Of a stretch of DNA of 6,986 nt, positions 1-6,400 are shown in pieces (the stretch's first letter is position 1; every line of letters starts with the position of its first letter). The DNA comes from an uncultured Pseudomonadales bacterium. GTDB taxonomy: Bacteria > Pseudomonadota > Gammaproteobacteria > Pseudomonadales > Porticoccaceae. A model generated the notes under the pieces. That model was not told the origin of the DNA. It searched no databases and saw only the letters and a program-made list of their open reading frames with translations. A program made the position numbers and the translations under genes. The stretch is taken from positions 1 to 6,986 of the forward strand of contig CAJQJT010000367.1 of the NCBI GenBank assembly GCA_905478725.1, written 5' to 3'.

Positions 1-640
1 CAACCACGGTACCCGCAAATTCTTCGAGGAATTTTTCCAGCCAGAACACTGAGTCAGCATCTAGGTGGTTGGTGGGTTCATCGAGGAGGAGCATGTCGGG
101 CTTCGACAGCAGTAGGCGACAGAGAGCAACACGACGGCGTTCACCGCCGGATAGGGATGTGACATCCGCATCCCAGGGCGGCAGGCGCAGTGCATCTGCA
201 GCTACATCCAGGGCGTGATCGAGATTGTGTGCATCCCAGGCTTCAATGATTTCTTCGAGCTCACCCTGACGTTTTGCCAGTGCATCGAAATCCGCATCCG
301 GGCTAGCGTAGTCGGCATAGATCTGATCCAGCTCACTGAGCGCATCCACAGCTTCGCGAACACCGTCTTCCACATTGCCGCGCACATCTTTGTCCGGATC
401 CAAATGCGGTTCCTGAGCCAGATAGCCAACTTTGAGGCCTGGCATGGGGCGGGCTTCACCTTGGAATTCAGTATCCAGACCGGCCATGATTTTCAGCAGC
501 GTAGACTTACCGGAACCATTGAGGCCGAGCACGCCGATTTTGGCGCCGGGGAAAAAAGAGAGTGAGATATCTTTAAGAATCTCGCGTTTCGGAGGAACAA
601 TTTTGCTCACCCGATTCATTGTGTATACGTATTGGGCCAT
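1..640 (-). CDS. ettA: EttA-type ABC-F translational throttle ATPase, N-terminal part (runs off the left edge)
   Basis: Reading leftward from ATG at 640, the frame stays open for 213 codons to the window edge, beginning MAQYVYTMNRVSK. It holds one complete ABC nucleotide-binding core: Walker A GLNGSGKS (residues 39-46), Q-loop region VGYLAQEP (71-78), signature LSGGERRR (163-170) and Walker B LLLDEPTNHLD (184-194) with catalytic Glu188. The acidic helical insert between the Q-loop and the signature (about 85-150) fits the arm region of EttA. Family members are about 555 residues long with two ABC domains, so the linker and second domain lie outside the window. EttA is a cytoplasmic ATPase without membrane segments. 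It binds the ribosomal E site and gates entry into elongation according to the ATP/ADP ratio. It lies 189 bp downstream of, and in the same direction as, the anti-sigma gene, but the gap and hairpins suggest its own transcription. The ribosome-binding site is weak. Family assignment is secure; EttA over other ABC-F members is very likely. Confidence 0.93.
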   Translation of the reverse strand, partial: MAQYVYTMNRVSKIVPPKREILKDISLSFFPGAKIGVLGLNGSGKSTLLKIMAGLDTEFQGEARPMPGLKVGYLAQEPHLDPDKDVRGNVEDGVREAVDALSELDQIYADYASPDADFDALAKRQGELEEIIEAWDAHNLDHALDVAADALRLPPWDADVTSLSGGERRRVALCRLLLSKPDMLLLDEPTNHLDADSVFWLEKFLEEFAGTVV

Positions 641-687
641 GGGTAAAGACGTCGCCTATGTGCAGTTTAAAGAGTGCGCAGTGTAGC

Positions 688-715
688 GGAATACCGAGCT
701 TGAGAGAATTGCCAA
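688..715 (-). promoter_or_regulatory. weak candidate sigma-70 promoter for ettA
   Basis: On the minus strand TTGGCA (710-715, one mismatch to TTGACA) is followed after 16 bp by TATTCC (688-693, a poor -10). The -35 element overlaps one arm of the inverted repeat at 707-724. It is correctly placed to serve ettA, about 48 bp upstream of its start. The -10 match is poor, so this is only a suggestion. Confidence 0.22.
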
Positions 716-724
716 TCGGCAATT
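707..724. repeat. short perfect inverted repeat upstream of ettA
   Basis: AATTGCC, a 4-nt loop AATC, then GGCAATT: a perfect 7-bp stem. Neither strand has a T-tract after it, so a simple intrinsic terminator is unlikely. It could be an operator or a transcript hairpin near the ettA promoter. The function is unknown. Confidence 0.45.
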
Positions 725-737
725 AGGGGTGCTGCTG

Positions 738-786
738 AAGAGTACGACTAAAGTTGGGGTAAGAGTAGGGCTAAAGAGTACTGCTG
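738..786. repeat. degenerate 13-bp tandem repeat in the gap between chrR and ettA
   Basis: Three 13-bp units start with AAGAGTA: AAGAGTACGACTA (738-750), AAGAGTAGGGCTA (761-773) and AAGAGTACTGCTG (774-786). A shortened, diverged segment, AAGTTGGGGT (751-760), lies between the first and second. The first two full units match at 11 of 13 positions. No reading frame crosses the array convincingly and no protein is proposed. It appears to be an eroded intergenic minisatellite, perhaps part of a dispersed repeat family. Confidence 0.5.
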
Positions 787-791
787 AACCA

Positions 792-822
792 GTCTGTGCC
801 TATATGAGATACAGGCACAGAC
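792..822 (-). terminator. strong hairpin just after the anti-sigma stop codon, possible 3' end or terminator
   Basis: GTCTGTGCCT (792-801) and AGGCACAGAC (813-822) form a perfect 10-bp stem. After one A/C mismatch it extends by three more pairs, closing on a 3-nt loop. The hairpin starts 8 nt past the anti-sigma stop codon on the minus strand. The following bases (TGGTTCAGC) lack a T-run, so it is not a classical Rho-independent terminator. It may mark or protect the 3' end of the sigma/anti-sigma transcript. The structure is clear; the terminator role is an inference. Confidence 0.5.
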
Positions 823-829
823 GAAGCAA

Positions 830-1489
830 TTACATTGGGTTGATTCTCAACCAAGGCTTCATCAAAAAGCCAAACGGATTGGTCAATTTAATCGGTGCTG
901 AGAGTGCAGACAGGCAGATACATTCGCCGTTCTGTGCGCCCATGGGCTGATGCACATCGCCGGGCTCACGGACCAAGAAGTCACCTTCGCGATAGACTGC
1001 GTTCTCATCTGAAAAGCTGCCTTTCAAAACGACTGTGTACTCAAGTCCGTGATGATCGTGCTTGGGTGTCTTGCCGCCTGCGCAGATCTTGTGCAGCGCC
1101 ACTTCAAATTCGTTTTGCCCAGTCTCAAAGCGAGCCACATCTACTGATGCAGAGAGGCGCTTCCAAGTCTGTGAAACGAGATTATTCTTCATCAGCTTGC
1201 TAACACTGAAGGGATAACTTGTACGCTTATTCTCCGTCTCAGCTGGAGCCTTCTTGCTGCTATCGAGATTGGCCATCACGGTATCAAAGGCGTGATCTTC
1301 CAGTTCGAGAGGTTTCGCCTCGCTCATTAACTGAGCGCCAACTTGATCTAGACGCAGCAGCGAAGTGCGACACTTAGAACAAAAGTGCAGGTGTGCGGAT
1401 ACACAGATTGAAGGTGCTGTGGCTAAAGTTCCCGCGGAAAACTCTAAGAGCATCGTTTCGTCGGGATGGAATTGGCTTGTGTTGTTCAT
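830..1489 (-). CDS. chrR: ChrR-family zinc-binding anti-sigma factor with C-terminal cupin domain
   Basis: The product has 219 residues, no membrane segments, and is expected to be cytoplasmic. The N-terminal zinc anti-sigma domain (about 1-85) has His8 and the motif His33-x3-Cys37-x2-Cys40, the ligand set of ChrR-type ZAS proteins. The C-terminal cupin domain (about 105-200) carries a second metal set: His144, His146, Glu150 and His180. A Cys190-Ile-Cys192 pair follows. Spacing of both ligand sets closely matches what I recall for Rhodobacter sphaeroides ChrR, including its C-terminal cysteine pair. Known role: ChrR holds its ECF sigma factor inactive until singlet oxygen or organic hydroperoxide triggers its release and degradation. 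The ATG overlaps the sigma-factor stop as ATGA and has AGAGG (1497-1501) 7 nt upstream, which indicates translational coupling and balanced stoichiometry. The exact inducing signal here is inferred from the family. Confidence 0.93.
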   Translation of the reverse strand: MNNTSQFHPDETMLLEFSAGTLATAPSICVSAHLHFCSKCRTSLLRLDQVGAQLMSEAKPLELEDHAFDTVMANLDSSKKAPAETENKRTSYPFSVSKLMKNNLVSQTWKRLSASVDVARFETGQNEFEVALHKICAGGKTPKHDHHGLEYTVVLKGSFSDENAVYREGDFLVREPGDVHQPMGAQNGECICLSALSAPIKLTNPFGFLMKPWLRINPM

Positions 1490-2139
1490 TCTTGCGCCTC
1501 TGTGGACACTATTACTTGCATTTTTTGTAGCGCCAGACGAACACGTGATTTAACGGTGCCCAGCGGTAACCCCAGTTCGGCAGATGCTTCGGCGTGGGAT
1601 TTACCTTCCAGGTAGACCTTGCGCAGAATTTCATCTTGCTCTTTCGGTAGCTGAGCTAGAGAGCTCTGTACCTTGTCTTCGCTGCGCTTTTGCTGCAGCA
1701 GTGAGATCGGTGTCTCTTCATCCGGCTCATGCCAGAAGTCTTCGTTTTCTAAGGGAAGATGTTGAGTATTGCTCTTGCGGCGCAGCATGTCGATACGACA
1801 GTTACGCGCTACGGTGTAAATCCAGGTGGTGGCAGAGGCTTTCTCGGCGTTGTAACCACCGGCCTTGTTCCATACCTTGATCATTACTTCCTGCACTAAA
1901 TCGTCGCCCAAACCGGGAAACCAGCCTTCATTGCGGCTGGCGTGGGCAAAGCCCTTGAGCAGCGGGCCAAAGTGTTTAAACAGCTTGGCGAATGCCTGAC
2001 GATCGTGGGTTTCGCCCACAGAAATGAGCAGCTGACTCCACTGGTCAGAACGCTTTTCTGTAGATTTGAAGACAGCCACGCGATCACCATTAATTCTAGG
2101 AGTTGCTGGAGTTTGAGTTTCTAAGTTGTGCATGCTCAT
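1486..2139 (-). CDS. rpoE: ECF sigma factor, RpoE/ECF11 type, partner of ChrR
   Basis: The product has 217 residues. Region 2 spans about 47-122, with GDDLVQEVMIKVW (78-90) for core binding and TTWIYTVARNCRIDMLRR (104-121) for -10 recognition. A variable acidic linker follows. Region 4 spans about 155-210 and has the helix-turn-helix SHAEASAELGLPLGTVKSRV (181-200), which reads the -35 element. No anti-sigma or sensor domain is fused. The N-terminus is roughly 30 residues longer than typical ECF factors of this group. The ATG at 2139 is preceded by AAGGTAGAG (2147-2155) at a fitting distance; a second ATG two codons in (2133) is possible. It is co-transcribed with the ChrR-type gene by a 4-nt overlap. 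Known role of the group: transcription of singlet-oxygen and peroxide defence genes, usually including itself. The symbol follows the Rhodobacter usage; this is not the RseA-controlled envelope-stress RpoE of E. coli. Confidence 0.92.
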   Translation of the reverse strand: MSMHNLETQTPATPRINGDRVAVFKSTEKRSDQWSQLLISVGETHDRQAFAKLFKHFGPLLKGFAHASRNEGWFPGLGDDLVQEVMIKVWNKAGGYNAEKASATTWIYTVARNCRIDMLRRKSNTQHLPLENEDFWHEPDEETPISLLQQKRSEDKVQSSLAQLPKEQDEILRKVYLEGKSHAEASAELGLPLGTVKSRVRLALQKMQVIVSTEAQE

Positions 2140-2171
2140 TAAGCTACTCTACCTTATCATCTTTACATGCC

Positions 2172-2201
2172 GTTTTACGCCCAATTGTGGAAATTGGATT
2201 A
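2172..2201 (-). promoter_or_regulatory. candidate ECF-type autoregulatory promoter of the sigma/anti-sigma operon
   Basis: On the minus strand TAATCC (2196-2201) is separated by 18 bp from TAAAA (2173-2177, read as TAAAAC). As I recall it, the R. sphaeroides RpoE target consensus is TGATCC, about 18 bp, TAANA, so this site differs at one -35 base. Transcription would start near 2165, giving a leader of about 25 nt with AAGGTAGAG just before the ATG. Placement and spacing are good. An inverted repeat occupies part of the spacer. Prediction only. Confidence 0.5.
2181..2197. repeat. inverted repeat inside the spacer of the sigma-operon promoter
   Basis: CCAATT (2181-2186) and AATTGG (2192-2197) are perfect 6-bp arms around a 5-bp centre. 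The repeat lies almost wholly between the proposed -35 and -10 elements on the minus strand, overlapping the -35 by two bases. It could be an operator for a dimeric regulator, or chance in an AT-rich region. Confidence 0.4.
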
Positions 2202-2241
2202 AATCTACAATAACTATTTATTCTTTATAGATAGCTTCCTA

Positions 2242-2267
2242 ACAGTGGATGGAGCTACAGTGGATGG
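2242..2267. repeat. two 11-bp direct repeats in the divergent promoter region
   Basis: ACAGTGGATGG occurs at 2242-2252 and again at 2257-2267, identical and offset by 15 bp, separated by AGCT. They lie 69 bp upstream of the efflux adaptor start and about 45 bp upstream of the sigma promoter, where an activator or repressor could act on either operon. They could also be a small local duplication. Confidence 0.5.
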
Positions 2268-2323
2268 TCTTACGTATATAAACTTGTAAGCTTAAAAACA
2301 TAGCATCTTCATAATAATTTCCC

Positions 2324-2327
2324 AGGA
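2324..2327 (+). promoter_or_regulatory. ribosome-binding site supporting the TTG start of the efflux adaptor
   Basis: AGGA ends 8 nt before TTG at 2336, which is good Shine-Dalgarno spacing. The next in-frame Met (ATG at 2390) would remove most of the N-terminal hydrophobic anchor and lacks such a site, so the TTG is chosen. Confidence 0.65.
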
Positions 2328-2335
2328 TAAAAAAG

Positions 2336-3496
2336 TTGAAAAAAGTTCTTTTGCCGATTGCCGTTCTTGCGACTGCCGCAGCCATTTCGATGATTATTAC
2401 GATTCTGCGCCCAGCGCCTCTCAAGCTCGAGGCCCCTGATACCGCAGTTGCGGTAAAAACGCTGACAGTCTATGCCCAGAGCGCCGATTTGCTGGTTGAG
2501 TCTCAGGGCACGGTGTTGCCGCGCACTAGCACTCAACTAATTTCAGAGGTGTCCGGTGCAGTATTGACTGTCTCGCCACAGTTTGTGGTTGGCGGTACCT
2601 TTAAGGCTGGAGACGTTTTGTTGCAGTTAGACCCTACTGATTACGAAGTTGCCTTACAGCGGGCCGAAGCACGTCTAATTAGCATGAATGCCCAGGCTAC
2701 TTTTGAATTGGCACGGGCTACTCAGGCGCAAAAGGAATGGGCCATGACCGGCCGTCCGACCTCTGAGGCACCGCTGTTGGCTCTGCGAGAGCCCTACCTA
2801 GCGGAGGCCCGCGCCAATGTCTTGCAGGCTGAGGCCGAAGTCAAACAGGCCAAACTCAAGCTTGCCCGCACGACGATTCGTGCGCCCTACCTGGGCATGG
2901 TATCGGCAAAAACTGTCGATATCGGTCGCTACGTTACCGTGGCGACGTCACTGGGTGAAATCTTTGCCATCGACTTTGCAGAGGTAAGGTTACCGCTGAC
3001 CGAAAAAGATCTCGCCCGCATCGACCTGATAAAACACAGCAATAAAGCTGAGCTGCCTGCAGTGACTCTAAACGCCACCGTGGCTTCTCAGCCAGTACAG
3101 TGGGCTGCGAAAGTGGTGCGCTCGGAAGGCGTGGTGGATCAGCTCAATCGCTCCCAGTATTTGGTTGCGCAGATCGTTGATCCTTATGTAGTTGTTAGTG
3201 ATTCCGCCGGCAATAGCTCGCCATTACTAATGGGTACCTTTGTGCGTGCCGAAATTGCCGGCAAGACCATTGATAATGTTTACGCCATACCGCGCCACGC
3301 CCTGATGGAAGGCAATCGAGTGGCCCTGGTGGACAGTGAGCAGCGCCTGCGCTTAACCCCAGTCGAAAGCTCCCATGGCGATGACCAGTTCTATTATGTG
3401 GATGCCGGTCTCATGGACGGTGCTGAAATTATTGTCAGTGCCATGGGTGCCGCGATCGAAGGTATGTTGGTCAGACCTGTAGGAAGTGCTAACTAA
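2336..3496 (+). CDS. RND efflux periplasmic adaptor subunit (membrane fusion protein, HlyD/AcrA family)
   Basis: The product has 386 residues and links an inner-membrane RND pump to an outer-membrane channel across the periplasm. Residues 4-24 are a hydrophobic N-terminal anchor or uncleaved signal; there is no lipobox cysteine, so it is not a lipoprotein like AcrA. The first lipoyl half is around 52-100 (SQGTVLPRTSTQLISEVSG, then GDVLLQLDPTDY). An Ala/Glu/Gln/Lys-rich helical hairpin (about 103-177) follows. The second lipoyl half is TTIRAPYLGMVSAKTVDIGR (179-198), and the beta-barrel and membrane-proximal domains fill 205-386, including PLLMGTFVRAEI. Length is normal for the family. It starts with TTG, supported by AGGA 8 nt upstream. 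Its TAA shares one base with the ATG of the permease gene, indicating a translationally coupled operon. The substrate cannot be told from the sequence. Confidence 0.93.
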   Translation: MKKVLLPIAVLATAAAISMIITILRPAPLKLEAPDTAVAVKTLTVYAQSADLLVESQGTVLPRTSTQLISEVSGAVLTVSPQFVVGGTFKAGDVLLQLDPTDYEVALQRAEARLISMNAQATFELARATQAQKEWAMTGRPTSEAPLLALREPYLAEARANVLQAEAEVKQAKLKLARTTIRAPYLGMVSAKTVDIGRYVTVATSLGEIFAIDFAEVRLPLTEKDLARIDLIKHSNKAELPAVTLNATVASQPVQWAAKVVRSEGVVDQLNRSQYLVAQIVDPYVVVSDSAGNSSPLLMGTFVRAEIAGKTIDNVYAIPRHALMEGNRVALVDSEQRLRLTPVESSHGDDQFYYVDAGLMDGAEIIVSAMGAAIEGMLVRPVGSAN

Positions 3497-6400
3497 TGCA
3501 AAAGCCTATCAATCCCATTAATCCCATGGACAACAGTACCGGCCTCATGGCTTGGTTTACCCGCAATCCGGTGGCCGCCAATTTACTGATGTTGTTTTTG
3601 CTCTGTGCGGGCATTTTCAGTTCGTCGGATATGAGCAAGGAGATGTTTCCGCGAGCCGAGACTGATGCGATTCAGATAATTGCTCCCTATCCTGGTGCCG
3701 CACCGATCGAAGTGGAAAAAGCGGTTATTTTGCCCATGGAGGCGGCGCTGCAGGGCCTAAAGGGGATTGAAGAGATTCGTTCATTCGCCGACCGTGATAT
3801 GGCCTCTATAGTGCTGGATGTTGAGTCCGGTGAAAATATCAATGAGCTGATGGCCCTGGTGGAAAACCGCATCGACAGTATTGTGAATTTGCCGGTGAAT
3901 CTGGAAAAGCCCACCGTTAAACGAGTGGATAACTACGCCTGGGCTCTGGGTATAGCTGTCTCTGGTGACATGGATCAGCGCACCCGCAAAGAGATGGGCC
4001 AGCAGATGTTTGACGAGGTTCAGGCATTGCCTGAGGTCAAGCGCGCAATACTCTGGGGTGATGGTGACTATGAAATCTCCATTGAAGTAAAAGAAACCCG
4101 CCTGCGGGAGCTTAACCTGACCCTTGCTGAGGTTGCTCAGGTGCTGCGCAACTCATCGGTAGATCTGCCTGCGGGAATGATTCAGGCGAGCAATGGCAAT
4201 GTCTTGTTGAGAACCCAGGGCAAGTCCTACAGCGGCGCAGAGTTTGCCAATATCGTCCTGCGCAGCCGCGACGATGGCAGTCAGTTGCTGCTCTCGGATG
4301 TGGCGACGATTAAAGATGCTTTTACCGAGGCCCCCAGTATATTGCGCTTTGATCGCCAGGACGCTTTTTCTATCGGCGTGTTTACTCTCGATGATCAAGA
4401 TCTGATTACCATTAGTAGGGCAGTTCAAAAGTATGTGGATTTAAAGCGCTCGCAGTTGCCAGAAGGGCTGAGCATTGCGACCTTTAACGACGACTCCTTC
4501 CACCTGCTGGGACGCCTCGATATGATGCTCAGCAACCTAGCCGCCGGTGCCATTTTAGTGGCGGTGGTACTGGGGCTGTTTCTTAATTTGCGTGTTGCGG
4601 CTTGGGTTGTGGTGGGTATTCCGGTGAGCTTTTTGGGCGCGATTTGGCTGATGCCAGTGAATCCCTTCCCGGTCAATATCAATGTACTCAGTCTATTTGC
4701 CTTTATTCTGGTGCTCGGAATTGTGGTGGATGACGCCATTGTTATTGGCGAGAGTGTCTTCACCGAGGTCAAAGATGAGGCCGATAAAGTACTGGCCGCG
4801 AGCAGTGATCCCAATCTGGTCTATGTGGCGCCTATGGCCACAGTTATTGCCGGTGCCAAGCGCGTTGCCATTCCTTCGACCATTGGTGTGCTGACCACGG
4901 TGGCAGCCTTTGCGCCACTACTGTTTGTCGGCGGCACATTGGCCGCTATGTATGAAGCGCTGTCTGTAGTGGTGATCCTCTGTCTGCTGTTCTCGCTGGT
5001 TGAGTCGAAGCTGATCTTGCCTGCGCACTTGGTCGGATTAAAATTTGGTGGTCCCAAGACATCACAGAATTTTGTCAGTGCGACGATTGAGCGCTGGCAG
5101 CTGGCTATAAGTGCAGGGTTGAGCAATTTTATCGAATATCGCTATCAGCCATTTCTAAAAAAATGTATGAGAAATCGCTATATCACTCTGGCGACCTTTA
5201 TTGGTGTGTTGATGATTTCAATCTCGACACTCAGTGGCGGCATTGCTCGGTTTGAGTTTTTCCCCGATGTTCCGGGGGATGGTATTCATGCGGTTGTCAC
5301 CATGCAGGATGGCAGTTCAACAGAGAGTTTTAATGAGGCTCTGCTGTCCATCGAAGAGGCGATTTATAAAGTCGACAGTGACTTTATGGCAGCCAATCCT
5401 GAAGCTGATAGTCTTTTGGCGCACACCTTCTTTTGGACCCAGTCGGATGTTACCGCAAGTTTTCGGGTGGAGCTTACACCTGGAGAAAGCCGCCCTTTAA
5501 GTGCGGTTGATGTGGAAAAACTGTGGCGCAAAGAGGTGGGCAATCTGCCTAATGTGCGCAAGCAGGATTATTATTCCAGCAGCAGTGCCGGGGGTGGCGC
5601 GAAAATTAATATGTCACTCTATGGGCCGGATCCAGAGCAGTTATCACTGGCCGGCGTGGCTCTGGCAAATAAGCTCGGTGAATACGACGGGGTGTTTGAT
5701 ATCTACAACTCCCAGGGTGTCGGCGGCCGAGAAATCCTTATCAGCTTAAAACCCTACGCCAGCCAGTTGGGTATCTCCATGGCCGATGTGGCCCGTCAGG
5801 TACGTCAGGCATTTTATGGTGAGGAAGTGCAGCGATTGCAGCGTGGACCTCACACCTTAAAAGTGATGGTGCGCTATCCCCTTGCCGAGCGCAGCTCGAT
5901 TGCGACCTTGGAGGATATGCATATTCGTACCTCCAGCGGTCAGGCTATCGCGATCAGTGAAGTGGCGGATATTCGTCTGGGTTTAGGTTTGGCAAAAATA
6001 TCTCGTATTGAACGCAAGCGGGCAGTGACTATTACTGCGGACGCTGATGCTTCTAAGGTTCAGAGCAGTTCTGTGATCGACGATATCCGCACCAATTTTA
6101 TTCCGCAGCTGCTGCTCGATTATCCATCGGTTGAGTTTGGTGTCTCTGGTGCCAGTCAGGAGGAATCTGATTTGATTGGCCGCTTAATGATTGCAGGTGT
6201 GGTCTCGCTGTTTTTGATTTACGGTCTGCTCGCGGTGCCACTGCGCTCCTATGTGCAGCCGCTGATTATTATGTCCGTGATTCCCTTTGGTTTTGTCGGT
6301 GCCGTAATTGGCCATATTCTCTTTGATATGGCGATTAGCTCCCTGTCGATTGCAGGTTTGATTGCCCTGTCTGGGGTAGTGGTGAATGACAGCCTGATAC

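Noticed and set aside
215..565. Open frame of 116 codons on the plus strand
   Set aside because: It lies antisense to the conserved ABC domain of ettA and its translation shows no recognisable motif; the ettA frame explains the region.
2269..2290. Inverted repeat CTTAC-N12-GTAAG near the adaptor promoter region
   Set aside because: Five-base arms with a 12-base gap in AT-rich DNA are expected by chance.
2261..2292. Possible ECF-type promoter for the efflux operon (TGGATG with TAAGC)
   Set aside because: The -35 differs from TGATCC at several bases and the spacer is 20 bp, so it does not support direct control by the neighbouring sigma factor.
2284..2315. Possible sigma-70 promoter for the efflux operon (TTGTAA with CATAAT)
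   Set aside because: The spacing of 20 bp is too long and neither box is a strong match, so no promoter was annotated for the efflux operon.
2239..2424. Minus-strand open frame of 61 codons crossing the divergent promoter region
   Set aside because: It overlaps the adaptor start and the promoter region, lacks a ribosome-binding site, and has no protein-like pattern.
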